DNA of 64,000 nucleotides, from positions 5,100-69,099 of the forward strand of contig MEHQ01000633.1 in NCBI GenBank assembly GCA_008828725.1, in the 5' to 3' direction. Shown piece after piece: positions 34,573 to 45,280 of the stretch (positions are counted from its first letter, which is position 1; every line of letters begins with the position of its first letter). The notes under the pieces were generated by a model. It had not been told where the DNA came from. It did not search any database and saw nothing but the letters and a program-made list of their open reading frames with translations. The position numbers and the translations under genes are program-made. This DNA is from Saccharina japonica. Lineage: Eukaryota; Sar; Phaeophyceae; Laminariales; Laminariaceae.

Positions 34573-36609
34573 CAAAGATGGGGAATGACGTCTCCCGGTA
34601 CGCGCCGTCACCACGTCACGTCGGTCACGTCACCGATTTTTGCCGTCACGATCCTGCTAACCCCTATCCCCTCCCGAAAAAAACACCTCCACATCTCTCT
34701 GGAAACCCCTTAGATACTATTTGTATGTGTCAAACGCCATGTCACGTCCTGCGTCCATTTTGTCATTTCGGTCCCACTTTTCACCTACGAGTACGCACAC
34801 GAACGATGCACAAGACGGCAACAAAATAATCGAAAATAATCGAAAAACAAATTCGGAAAAAAAAAATCATGATTTTGTTAAAAAAAAACAAGGCTTATCA
34901 CGGTACTCGATAATCGAGACGGGACGGGACGGTACTGTTTTTACTTGTTTGGCGGAAAAAAAAATGAAGACGGGACGGGACGGGACGGTAAAATGACGAC
35001 CGAACAGGTTTTTAAGACGGGACGGGACGGGACGGTTGGTGTACAATTTCTCAACGGGACGGGACGGTAATTTCAACGGGGTAGATTTTCACGACGGGAC
35101 GGGACGGTAAAATTCAACGGATTTGTTTTCCACGACGGGACGGGACGGTAAATATAATTTTTCACGACGGGACGGGACGGTAAATATATTTTTTCACGAC
35201 GGGACGGGACGGTAAATATATTTTTTCACGACGGGACGGAACGGTAAATATTTTTCACAACGGGAAGTGACGGTCAAAAAAATAATTCACGACAGGACGG
35301 GAGGGACGTACCATGGGACCGAGTTTTCCTGTCCCAAAGGTAGTTGTATACTATATACCAATTAATTGCAATCTACTACACAACGTATAGAAGTAGTATA
35401 GTGGTAATGCGGCACTGGATCATTGGATCAAAACAGTTGTTGCTCCAGAGAAACAACGAAAAGAAACACTCGTACGAATCGTACATTTTTTTTATTTATT
35501 TTTTCCATCCCATTTATTATCTTCGCACTTCCGTCTCTCCCTCCCTAGTGGTAACTCAGATCCGGGGTCACAAAGTAGGCTCCTCTTCCTCCTCCCCCAC
35601 TACGGTTCTTGCCTTGATTTTTATCGCGCAAAGGGTTCAGCCTTCCCAACGCTCGTCGATTTTCATCGAATTTTGCCAACTCACGCTCTCGCGCTTTCTG
35701 CTAGTCAATATATTTTTTGCGAGAAAAAGTGCCTATGAGCATGCACTCGGCGGGGCTCGAACTACCTTTCTTGACGCTAACAGGCTTCGTGGTTACCTGC
35801 TAGCCCACCGGGGCTTAGATTCGGTGATAGTACGTGAATAGAAATTAATCTTGAAATTCGTACGTATCCCCATATAATAAGATTTGGCGGGAAATTCGTA
35901 TCCCCATAATAAAAAAAAAAAAAAAAAATTTCATATTCTGATATTTTAATGTTTCATATTCCGGAATTTTCGTATTTCGTTATTTCGTAAATTCGTAAAT
36001 TCGTATAACTTTAATTTAATTTTAATGTACATACCAATGTGAAAAAACAAATTTTGTAAATTCGTAGATTCTTGGTGGGAATGACGGGAAGAGACAACGG
36101 GCAGGTGTGAATCTTGGCGGGAGAGACAAGTTTTGTCGGCGGGACGGGACGGTAAAGACAACGGCGCATGACGGGACGGGACGGTAAATTACATTATCTC
36201 GACGGGACGGGACGGTAATTTTCAACGGGAGCGATTTTCTTGACGGGACGGGACGGTAAAGTTCAACGGGGCAGATTTCGATGACGGGACGGGACGGTAA
36301 AGTTCAACGGTTGGAGATTTGTCGGCGGGACGGGACGGGACGGGATTTGACGGGACGACGGGAACAGTTTAACGACGGTTTAACCGTCCCGTCCCGCCGT
36401 TACCGTCGTTACCGTCCCGCCAAAATACCGTGATAAGCCTTGAAAAAAAATAGCATTTTTCAATTTTATTGTAAGGCTTTTTTGAAAAAAACGGGGACAT
36501 TTCGTTCGTGTCCCCGTATTTTGCCGTCACTTGCCGTCACGTCACGTGATTGACAATTGTCCATTTGCGGTCACGTCACCACCCAAAATGCCGTCACTCC
36601 CCATCTTTG
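34573..36609. mobile_element. 2-kb terminal-inverted-repeat element with GACGGGACGG arrays and nested SINE
   Basis: The ends CAAAGATGGGGAATGACG and CGTCACTCCCCATCTTTG are inverted repeats shared with the MITE at 18,899. GTTGTGTG on the left and GTTGTTGTGTG on the right look like a target duplication altered by TTG slippage. Inside are an inner inverted repeat (AGGCTTATCACGGTA at ~34,889, TACCGTGATAAGCCT at ~36,427), tandem GACGGGACGGGACGGTAA units at 34,915-35,330 and 36,140-36,420, and a SINE at 35,495-35,830. No transposase was recognised, so it is probably non-autonomous. Confidence 0.8.
35495..35830 (-). mobile_element. tRNA-derived SINE nested in the TIR element
   Basis: The minus strand reads GCCCCGGTGGGCTAGCAGG and later GGTAGTTCGAGCCCC (B-box-like) as a tRNA-like head at about 35,820-35,750. 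The shared SINE body follows (AAGAACCGTAGTGGGGGAGG, GACCCCGGATCTGAGTTAC). Confidence 0.75.
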
Positions 36610-37144
36610 GTTGTTGTGTGGCGTGTGGAGTGGAGTGGAGATTGGAGTGTGTTTTCCAGATTTATTACGCGTATCCCGTACTCGATCTCACAGCTATTAA
36701 TAGCTGCTGTCTGTCGTTTTTTTTTAATATTTCCTCAATATATCCAGCCGCCGCAGACTAATATCTAATATCCTACTATTTTGGAGCGTGCATTAAATTG
36801 CAAGCAATAATAATGAATCGTAATGGTGGGAAGTGGGAAGAAAGGTAAAGTGCGTTTTTTGTTGGTAAAGCGCACAACAGTCACAGTAAATTAAAGTGGC
36901 AACAGTCAGTCGGAGCTCCTCGGGAGTTATTCGGCGATCGGTGTTCGGTTAAACGATTGTTTCCCTTCTCCTCTTCTATAAATAGTGGTTGTATGCATTA
37001 TCCGAGGTGTTCGACGGCTTTACTCTCTAGACTACTCGTCGTATAATATAAGCGGACGGGCGGTTGCACTTCGCTTGAGGCCTATAATATCAGGTATATA
37101 TAAGTTTGTCAAGTATCACATTCAGGTATGATATAAATATGATT

Positions 37145-37345
37145 AGAATCATTGATAGGCATACAAAATTCGACGAGAGTTGGCGAGGGAAGAAAGTGCT
37201 GAAATCTTCTCGCGATAAAAATGCAAGGCAAGAACCGTAGTGGGGGAGGAGGGAGAGGAGCCTACTTTGTGACCCCGGATCTGAGTTACAACTACGTAGG
37301 GAGGGGGAGAAAGACGAAAGTGCGAAGATAATGAATGGGATGGGG
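37145..37345 (+). mobile_element. SINE body fragment
   Basis: AAATCTTCTCGCGATAAAAATGC, AAGAACCGTAGTGGGGGAGG and GACCCCGGATCTGAGTTAC as in 46,250-46,420. The tRNA-like head was not seen upstream. Confidence 0.7.
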
Positions 37346-37506
37346 AAAAAAAAAAAAAAAAAACGAAATAGGTGGGAATGGTATTATATGATTGAAGCAA
37401 CAAGAAGAGTTGCACATTTATTTGTCATACGTATGGCAAAATGGAATAGAACCATATCAGGTTGCTATCGGCAGAGTCAGTCGGGCCTACTATTTACGGG
37501 GGAACA

Positions 37507-37586
37507 TAGTAAACAGGACCAAATATTGTTGGTAAAAATACGGAAATATATAGGTTTTAGTGTGTACCGTAGGTCCTATTTACTAT
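37507..37586. repeat. MITE-A copy
   Basis: TAGTAAACAGGACC...GGTCCTATTTACTA. The outer flanks TACGGGGGAACA and TGTCCCGTA extend the inverted repeat to about 25 bp on each side. Confidence 0.9.
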
Positions 37587-38322
37587 GGTGTCCCGTAGTA
37601 TTAATCACCAGCCGTATAATTGCACGTACGTGCTGTGGGCTGTTAGAACTGCACGTACTTTTGCACCATATGTACCCTTGTTCCCACCCGGACCTGATCC
37701 CACCCGGATCTGATCCCATTTGGCACCCTGCTCCCACCCGCAAGGTGCAGAAATATAACCAGCCCTCCGCAGGAGCCGCCGGAGGCCCACCTGGCACCTC
37801 GATCCCATTTGGTACCCATGTAGGCCATACATATCTGCAACAACTCCTGCTATACATATAACCGTATTGAATGTACGTGCAGATTCGTTAGACTCGCACG
37901 TACGTGCAAGTTCTCCGGAGCCGAGTGTTAATAATACATACTGCTGCTGCAGTAGGCTGGTTGGTGATGGTGCCTGTGAGGTGCGTATGGTATGTTATGC
38001 CTACAGCAGTAGTAGTATTAATGGAATACATTATTACAGAAATAACAGCAGCAAGCAGTACGTGATGAGAGGGAAGGGAAAATAAGGACAACAAATGGAG
38101 CAGTCAAAGCTCAAGCCTGAACTCGTAAATCGTATGATATTTAGGTATACGAGGTATAATAGGTACAGAAGGGACCATATTTTGTGCAGATAACTCTTTA
38201 TTATTTTGTCCGTCCGTGGTTTTCTTCTTTTAGGAGGCATGTTTATGGGTGATCAAAGTTGAAGATCATGCTACACTGTTTCGGATGGCAAGGATCACCA
38301 TAATAATGTAATAGTGTACACA
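37587..38322. other. Intergenic DNA
   Basis: A CCCACCCGGATCTGATCCC-type repeat block lies at 37,670-37,830, bracketed by GCACGTACGTGC sequences. No gene was seen. Confidence 0.4.
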
Positions 38323-38323
38323 G

Positions 38324-38490
38324 TACAGGACACCTAATAAGAAACAGGCTAATAAGAAAGCCAGGCTGAGGTTTGGAGTAAAATAAGAAAATCGGAATCG
38401 TTATCTTGAAATTAGTGTAGAAACCACCCTCTTTCGAATAAGAAATCCAGCCTGGACCATATTTCCTGTTTCTTATCAGTTGTCCTGTAT
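38324..38490. repeat. MITE-F copy (TACAGGACA...TGTCCTGTA)
   Basis: Terminal TACAGGACACCTAATAAGAA mirrors TTCTTATCAGTTGTCCTGTA. The interior AATAAGAAATCCAGCCTGG recurs at 46,521-46,693. Confidence 0.8.
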
Positions 38491-39236
38491 TTACACTGGT
38501 AAACAATACCAGGTATACTGCTGTGTTGGGTACTATGCACCAAGCATTATGAAAAGGTATTCTTGCTTGTTTTGCCTCGCCAGTCTTCTTCTGATGAGCA
38601 GAAGAGGCAAGAGAGAGGACTCAATATTATCTTTCAAGAGGATCAAAAACGCCCCCAAGAGCAAAAGGGGGTGGGGCACCACAAGAAGACTAATACTCAC
38701 AACGCCGCATGTTTTTTTGAAGAGGGGAAACGGTTACATGCGCGCAAAAGCTCTATATACCAGTGCCACGAGCAGCCCAAACCTTACCAGATACCAAATC
38801 TCAACATGCGAAGCGTAGCCACACCCCATCTCAGCCCTCCGCAATTTCTCCGATAAAAAAATGCTATCGAAACGAAAGGGCAAAAGGGCGAAGAAAGAAT
38901 TATTAACGTGGAGCCCAAAAGAAAGAGAGCGTGGACCCCAATGTTTTTCGCGGAATCGCTCCAAAATAGAATAGTCTGTTGGTGACTATATAGCGCTATG
39001 TGAGTAAGAGAATATTGACCCTTCTACATGCATCCTAACAAGTAGGTCGTGTATCTATGCACCCTATGCCCCATTCAGCATTCCTGACCAGAGCCTCCGG
39101 CAGTAGTACTAGTATACCTGATTGTATTCATAGCGTCCATCGCCTCCACGACAAGGTAAAACACAATAGGTTCCCATACAGGGCAGTACCCTTCCAACAC
39201 AGAAATCATCTTCGTTTGATGAACGATCGAATCACC

Positions 39237-39269
39237 GAGCTGCTCAGTCAGCAGCTGACTGAGCAGCTC
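39237..39269. repeat. Near-perfect palindrome
   Basis: 15-bp arms GAGCTGCTCAGTCAG around CAG, with no mismatch. It is about 530 bp downstream of the glycosyltransferase stop codon, so it could form a hairpin in read-through RNA. Its role is unknown. Confidence 0.8.
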
Positions 39270-39664
39270 ACTCAGTGATTTGATCCCTTTATATACCGGT
39301 GACCGTCGGGCCATAGACTGAAAAAAGAAGACCGACAACAATCGCCGCCACATTCCGTAGTACGCGAGATAAAAGTGCGAGTATATAGTGTGGATAATCT
39401 GGACTAACGAATCTCCACCACGCGTTGCCTGGCTGTCAAAACAAGCACCATTATCAGCGGTACGAAAAAATATACACGCAGTTGCTAAGGTACTCCCGTA
39501 TATATATATACTATACTCGTACACCTGGTATGTATACCCTCTATATGTATTTGCGTTTTGGAGGCGTTTCCCCTCCTTCTTCTTGTTAGAAGTTCAAAAC
39601 CAACGCGGCTTCTTATCATAGAAGTGTGCCAATCCAACATATACCCACGCCAAACGTTGTCAAT

Positions 39665-39680
39665 ACTATGATTACTACTT

Positions 39681-39718
<38 letters not shown>

Positions 39719-39770
39719 GCTACTACTACTACTGCTACTACTACTACTGCTACTACTACTACTGCTACGA
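39665..39770. repeat. TAC trinucleotide microsatellite
   Basis: (TAC)n with regular TGC interruptions. It abuts the stop codon of the glycosyltransferase gene at 39,771. Confidence 0.9.
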
Positions 39771-40883
39771 TTAATTGGTGTGTAGCTCATCTGCATGGCA
39801 AGCCACCATTTCCGGCAAATAGAGTGCTCGAGCAGCGTCCAACCGAGCCTGCGCCCCCAACCGATCCCGGAGTCCTGAGTCGTTAGCCAACAACTCGAGA
39901 GCATCCGCCAGCGCCCTCGGCGTGGGCTCCGCCACCACCATCCCGTTCTCCATGTGCCGCACCAGCTCCCCCGTGCCCCCAAACCCGAACGTCACCAGTG
40001 GAACTCCCAGCAGCATGGCCTCCGGGCCCACCATCCCGAATGTTTCCCCGCTGATAGAGGGCACAACCAGAGCAGTCGCCCGCTGCACCTCACAAGGTAC
40101 ATCGTCGACCGAGATGAACCCCTTGAAGCTGACGCTTGCGTTGAGGTCCCGCGCGAGGGCTTCCATGTGGTCTAGAAGCGGGCCTTTCCCTGCGACGACC
40201 CCTTCGGTATGCCTTTTTCCCTGCCCCTTCCCGTCGTTTTGCCTTCTCCTCCTCTGCAGAACGGCCATCGCGCGCACGAACATACCCGGCGTCTTGCAGG
40301 TCGCGAGCTGACCCACCATGATGAACGTCGCCGGCTGGAGGAGGTCGTCGCTACTACCGCTGCCCCCCCCCCTCCCCATTTCCCGTCGAGGGTATCCCCG
40401 TGCGTCGGAAATGCCTCGCGGGAGTTCCATGTTTAAATTTGACCCTCCACCAACGGTCCCGCAGGATTCGGCCGCTTTCAGGACCCTTGCCGCGTCCATC
40501 ACCGGGTGGCAGACTTTCACCGGCAATCCTCCGGCGTCCCGGGTGACCGCCGAGTTGTGCGCGACGTAGTGCGACGGCCCGACGAGCGAGGTAGCCCCCG
40601 AGAACAGCGGCGACATGTAGCCGCCTGCGATAGCCCCCAGGTTCACCATGCGGGTCTTCACGCCGGCTATTCGGGCGAGATGTAGGAGGTATGCGTCGGC
40701 GTCTATCCCTCCGTTGGACATCACGAGTGCGTCGAACCCGCCGAGGTGGCGGTAGAGGTCGCCCAGCGCTTGCGCCACGTCGGGGCGGCCTGAGACGACG
40801 TCTTCCCAGCTCGTCGCTTTTGAGAGGACGGAGTTTAGGAACGAAGGTAGTGTGCCGTTTTCCCGTACACCTGTATCCCATGT
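39771..40883 (-). CDS. GT4-type glycosyltransferase gene, exon 4 (catalytic domain, stop)
   Basis: This 1,113-nt terminal exon (370 codons plus stop) starts in phase 0 after TTGGTAG with TWDTGVRENGTLPSF. It carries the Rossmann-like segments of a retaining GT4 (glycosyl transferase group 1) enzyme: FDALVMSNGGIDADAYLLHL, MVGQLATCKTPGMFVRAMAV, FKGFISVDDVP, and the EX7E motif in GETFGMVGPEAM (model residues 824 and 832), followed by GFGGTGELV. GT4 enzymes transfer a sugar from a nucleotide donor; acceptor and donor cannot be told from sequence. A ~40-residue low-complexity insertion (RRREMGRGGGSGSSDD region) sits before the second Rossmann half. The start of this exon is duplicated upstream at 40,968-41,199. 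Confidence 0.85.
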   Translation of the reverse strand, partial: TWDTGVRENGTLPSFLNSVLSKATSWEDVVSGRPDVAQALGDLYRHLGGFDALVMSNGGIDADAYLLHLARIAGVKTRMVNLGAIAGGYMSPLFSGATSLVGPSHYVAHNSAVTRDAGGLPVKVCHPVMDAARVLKAAESCGTVGGGSNLNMELPRGISDARGYPRREMGRGGGSGSSDDLLQPATFIMVGQLATCKTPGMFVRAMAVLQRRRRQNDGKGQGKRHTEGVVAGKGPLLDHMEALARDLNASVSFKGFISVDDVPCEVQRATALVVPSISGETFGMVGPEAMLLGVPLVTFGFGGTGELVRHMENGMVVAEPTPRALADALELLANDSGLRDRLGAQARLDAARALYLPEMVACHADELHTN

Positions 40884-40918
40884 CTACCAATCGATGAGTG
40901 AAACGTTTTTGAAAGGAC

Positions 40919-41256
40919 GCAGAGTGGGAGGGAGGAAGGGAGGGAGAGAGGGAGGGAGGGAGGGAGGAGGTATGCGTCGGCGTCTATCCCTCCGTTGGAC
41001 ATCACGAGCGCGTCGAACCCGCCGAGGTGGCGGTAGAGGTCGCCCAGCGCTTGCGCCACGTCGGGGCGGCCTGAGACGACGTCTTCCCAGCTCGTCGCTT
41101 TTGAGAGGACGGAGTTTAGGAACGAAGGTAGTGTGCCGTTTTCCCGTACACCTGTATCCCATGTCTACCAATCGATGAGTGAAACGTTTTTGAAAGGACG
41201 TGGAGTGGGAGGGAGGGAGGGAGGGAGGGAGGGAGGGAGGGAGGGGGGGTAGTTGA
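40919..41256. repeat. Two GGGA tetranucleotide arrays bounding the duplicated exon segment
   Basis: GGGAGGGA arrays at about 40,925-40,967 and 41,209-41,250 lie at the same end of each duplicated unit, suggesting slippage or unequal exchange through the array. Confidence 0.85.
40968..41199 (-). pseudogene. Tandem partial duplicate of glycosyltransferase exon 4
   Basis: This nearly repeats 40,687-40,918 at a 281-bp offset, including the presumed splice acceptor (41,164 equivalent to 40,883) and the coding start through GGIDADAYLL. It then breaks into a GGGA/TCCC tandem array. Splicing to this copy would truncate the catalytic domain after Leu-Leu. Confidence 0.85.
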
Positions 41257-42195
41257 TATTGCAGAGTTAATTCATACATCGCCAAATTGCTCGAAAATAC
41301 GAAGATACTCCCCCAAGGTCGTCCCTATTGCAGATACTTCATTACCGATTACTGCGCGAAAACAACCCCCAAGATAATCCATACTGAAGAGACTTCGTTG
41401 CCAATTGCGCGAAAATGCCCCCCGAGCCCCCAAGATGTCAGGGTTCCGATATGTTCGAAAGGTGGCATCATAGAGGGGCAGGGACCATCCGCATATTGAG
41501 CGCAGCGAGCTTATCCAGCGCCAGTCATCTTGGAACCCTCAGTTAGTGCCTGATACATTATACTCCAGGGGGTCAGCGCCATGCTGTGGGAGGCGGGATG
41601 CCGAATGTTTCTCAGATTGCTGACGTAAAGGAGCTCGAGATAGCCCACCCAAAAAAATCGTTCGTGATGAAAAAAAACGGACACGCCACCGACGAATAAC
41701 CCAAATAAAGACTATACTGGTATTCTACCACTCTGGACGAGAACACAAGAGTCCACCGCTTGGGCTGTGATGTGAACATCAAAGGGATACTATTATATGT
41801 CCTCGCCAAAAGTGAAAGGCTATACATATACTGGTAGAAAATATACATGGATTTATTTTGAAAATATGTTGGGCAGTTCCCCAGTTGAGGAGCCCCCTCT
41901 ACCGCACTGTAGAGGCATACCGCACTGTAGAGGAATACCGAACCGTAAAGGCATACCGCACTGTATAGGCATACCGCACTGTAGAGGCATACCGCACTGT
42001 AGAGGCATACCGCACTGTAGAGGAATACCGCACTGTAAAGGTATACCGCACTGTAAGAGGCGTACCTCACCCTGTAGAAGCATATCGCACTGTAGAGGCA
42101 TATCGCACTTGTAGAGGCACACCGCACTGTAGAGGCATGGCTCGCCAACCTTTTTCAAGTAAGTGAAGGTTCCGCAGGTTTTTCGTTCAACTCAC
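41200..42195 (-). other. Intron 3 of the glycosyltransferase gene, with minisatellite
   Basis: Non-coding apart from the duplicate exon segment at its 3' side. It carries the minisatellite at 41,898-42,135. The donor GTGAGT is at 42,195. Confidence 0.6.
41898..42135. repeat. 18-bp minisatellite (CACTGTAGAGGCATACCG)
   Basis: About 13 tandem copies with few substitutions, decaying at both ends. Confidence 0.95.
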
Positions 42196-42275
42196 CTCCA
42201 CCAAAAACTTGATGCAGATGCGTTCTACCTCGCCGACCTCCTTCGTAAGAATATCTTGCATGGGTAGATCGCCGG
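42196..42275 (-). CDS. GT4-type glycosyltransferase gene, exon 3
   Basis: This 80-nt exon (2 + 78) lies between acceptor GTATGTTGCAG and donor GTGAGT. Its first two bases complete the Ser codon begun in exon 2. It encodes GDLPMQDILTKEVGEVERIC then IKFLVE. Both phases match their neighbours, and the content fits the N-terminal Rossmann half of the GT4 fold. It is flanked on its 5' side by a MITE-C copy at 42,464-42,512. Confidence 0.75.
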
Positions 42276-42866
42276 CTGCAACATACGCGGAAAATGAGAG
42301 TGTATCGGTACGTCAATCTTTTGCGATGAAGACCGCAAACGAAACAACGAAATGTGAGGTAAGACGTAGCATGAAACACCCTAACGTTGAAGCTATTGGT
42401 CCTAAATACAGTACGCGACGCCACTTAAGAAACTCTTATTTTAGGCCGGGTTCAAATTCAGAAACGTAAGGACCGTTTGGTATACATGTTCACGTCAAAC
42501 CGGTCCTTATATATCCACCCAGATTATGTAAGGCAGGGTGTGTCCTACACTGAATTCAGTATACAATACGCAATAATTTTCGTATAATTTCGGGCAAAAC
42601 ATCGAGCCAAAACTTATGAACTCCCAATGTATATGTGCTGTCAACTATTGTGCCTACTGTGCAGTCAAAACGTGGATCTTGCCGGTGTGGCTCGAAAAAT
42701 ACGGCCGAAACTCTAACATAAACACATGTTGACAAGGGTCTTCGAAGAGAGACTGTTTTATCTTAACGACATAAAATTGTCGGGAGAACCCAGGGGAAAC
42801 ATATATTCTCGATTGTACGCAAGTTTCGCTGGCAGCCGCGCGATAAAACATAATAACGGTGCTCAC
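42276..42866 (-). other. Intron 2 of the glycosyltransferase gene
   Basis: Contains MITE-C at 42,464-42,512. Nothing else was seen. Confidence 0.6.
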
Positions 42867-43916
42867 ATGCGCAAGACAGATCTAGCGTAGATGCCCGGAA
42901 TGTGTCCGGTAGGTGCTTCATGAGGTGAAGCGTGCTAAGCTTGAAGCCATCCACCACAGCGAGATCGACGAGAAAGAGGACACGAGTACCCTCGGCTCCG
43001 TCTTTCTCCACCTCGACCCCGCTGCTCATGACGCTAGATGTCCGTACCGTCTCGCTCGAAGAACGACGCTGAACCATCTGTGTTTCTGCCGAGAACATTT
43101 CGAGGGCCAGCGTGGTCCTCGCAATGCAGCCTTGTCGTCGCTTAATTTCAAGCCGATTATCCCCGGCATCTCCGGTGTCTTGCTCAAACAAACACAGCTC
43201 AAATACGTTGGTCCCCTCAAGACCGTGCAGGGGTTGGAGCATCCCCTGGATGGTCAATCTCTCCAAGGAGGTTGTCAGCACCTCTATCCCGTTCGTCGTT
43301 ATCTTCACACATAGCGTGGTTCCACACGAATTTTCGTTTTCGTCTGCGAGACGGGCACCTGGCGCGTCGGACTCAGACCTGCCTCTCCGCCTCAGCTCTT
43401 CATCCCGCGTTATGCGCAGGTGGATGTTTCTGTGGGTAGCGCTGATGATAGAACCATCCTGCGGAGAGACGAACCTAACGTTGTCGCTAGACAGCCCGAA
43501 CGACTGAGCATCGCCGCTGTCGTGGTTCGCTCGTGGTGAGCCGATGCTCTCTCGCGAGTCGATGCCCTCTCGCGATTCAACCAAGCCGAGGACTAAACGG
43601 GTGGTCCGCCCTGCTGATGTGCACACGACCTTCGCTCCGTCTCCTGCTGATCCCGCAATCCTTTCTTCCGCCGCGCGCAACAGCCAATATTCGGCGCGGG
43701 GGGCACCGAAAGCTGCATCAGATTCATCCGTGGCTGTTGGGTTTGCAAATGCCACCCAGGCGTGTCCGGATTTGTCGTGGAGCATCTCGCAGCGCTCATC
43801 GTTTACGTGAGACCACGACAAGAGGCCTGCTTTGTGGTTCGCTGTTCGGAGGCGGTAAGGACCCTCGCACGCGGCTAGAGCGTCCGGCAGCATCGAAATT
43901 GCCACAGCCGCACACG
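42867..43916 (-). CDS. GT4-type glycosyltransferase gene, exon 2 (beta module 2, Ig-like region, start of GT domain)
   Basis: This 1,050-nt exon (2 + 1,047 + 1) follows a good branch-and-pyrimidine acceptor (TTTTTGCGCAG). Its first part (CEGPYRLRTANHKAGLLSW ... HAWVAFANP) looks related to the module in exon 1 (GxY.L...NG/KAG..W pattern). An Ig-like beta-sandwich stretch follows (VRFVSPQDGSII, CVKITTNGIEVL, GTNVFELCLFEQD). The last 40 residues (RVLFLVDLAVVDGFKLSTLH onward) start the glycosyltransferase domain. The donor is GTGAGC after one base of the Ser codon finished by exon 3. Without exon 1 this exon lacks a convincing start, so one gene is preferred. Confidence 0.8.
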
Positions 43917-44778
43917 CTGCGCAAAAACCGTGCAAAGTGGGCAGCACGAGCAGAGAGGTTATCACGGCGTGCCGCGGTTTGGAGAGTAAAACACTATGAA
44001 TATGATAAGCGACTTTCGTTCAAGTCCTCGTTCCTTCGACACACAAAATACACCTCGTAAGAGACATATTACCCCTGGTAGCTGGTATGTATTAGCGGTG
44101 AAGAGCGCCAATTGCCAACTTAAAACCAGGTAGCCAATTACGGACCCCAGCACTACAACAATACCGTACGTGATTACCGCGTTTGCAGCAACAAGGATTG
44201 AACAAAGAAAGGCGTTTTTTTTTTACGTTCTCGCTTTTGTGGCGGGTTCCATCGTATAGTTCGAGCAGGATGTCACACTCTTAGGTTTAGGACTTGAGGG
44301 CATGGGGAGCTGTAAAATATAAAACCCGTAAGTACGCGCGATCGAAGTATTACACTCAGCTAGCAAAGATGAGTTTCGACGAAATTCTCGAGCTCAAAGC
44401 TGTTGTTCTTTAATTTTTTAAACAATATGTGTCGGAGAAAAGAGACGATTCCAGCATCGATCGTCCAGAACGAAACAGCCCGGGCTGCTGAGGCAGGGCA
44501 TAGGGGACGTGCCCGAGCTAGTGTACGAATTATTCACAATTCCTTGATTTCTCCGACACGCACGCAGTATGTACTGCTGCGCCCGTCCCATTAAACGGTT
44601 GATAATAAAACTGCATCTGATACTCGTACACAATTGTAAATACTGGTAGTTATGGCTGCTATGATATATCTACGCGAACCCGTATCTGGTTCCTTCTAGG
44701 TCCGAAAATTCGACGTTCGCGACAACACTACGCTCGTACAAGTACAGCGGCAGCAGATATCTAACGGGGGGAGCTTAC
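43917..44778 (-). other. Intron 1 of the glycosyltransferase gene
   Basis: Contains a family-B repeat copy (44,336-44,407, minus). No other exon was recognised. Confidence 0.6.
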
Positions 44779-45280
44779 CTGGACATGAAACTGATACCAC
44801 ATTCTCGACTTCTTCAAAGACGAACGTGCTCTTGGAATACAACTGCCACCGTGAACTTCTTGACGGGGGCACGTTAGAGGTACCTTTCACAACAGCGCGA
44901 AAGATCGGTACCCTCAAGCCGTATTCCCCAATTGCCCACACACGCTCGGCTGCTTGCCACGAAAGCACCCGGCGTCGGTTCCCTGCCGACGTGCCAGTCC
45001 AAGCCGGTGTCCCGTTCACCTCGGTCAGCTCATCGACCAAGGCGTAGTCCCCATCCAGCGGGCCTAGCCCTTCAATGCTGATTATGGCGCATGCTGGGCT
45101 GAACTGAGCGCTTGGAAACACCTTTGCGGCTGTTGGATCCATCGGAATGGTAGCTCTCGATATAGATCCGTCCTGTTGTGAAGTTGCGGCGACCTCGACA
45201 AACGTTCCAAAATACACAAGCAGAAGGATGCGGTACCAGCATTTGCTTCCGACAAAATCGCGCATCGCTGACCACCACAT
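44779..45280 (-). CDS. GT4-type glycosyltransferase gene, exon 1 (signal sequence and beta module 1)
   Basis: This 502-nt exon (167 codons plus 1) starts at the ATG at 45,280 (MWWSAMRDFVGSKCWYRILL); a second in-frame ATG is at 45,265. The hydrophobic core ILLLVYFGTFVEVA makes a signal peptide or signal anchor. The rest is a ~100-residue module: GDYALVDELTEVNGTPAW, RVLSWQAAERVWAIG, SRWQLYSKSTFVFEE, ending VSVSC. NG.P.W...W.IG modules of this kind recur in secreted proteins of algae (from memory; the family name is uncertain). Donor GTAAGC leaves one base, and exon 2 supplies two. The complete four-exon model is 2,745 nt, 914 residues. Luminal or extracellular location is inferred. Confidence 0.75.

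Noticed and set aside
35750..35820. Functional tRNA gene
   Set aside because: The cloverleaf is imperfect and the sequence continues directly into the shared SINE body, so it is a SINE head.
41797..42158. Cys/His-rich frames (PHCRGI and MPLQCG repeats)
   Set aside because: Translations of the 18-bp minisatellite, not a zinc-finger protein.
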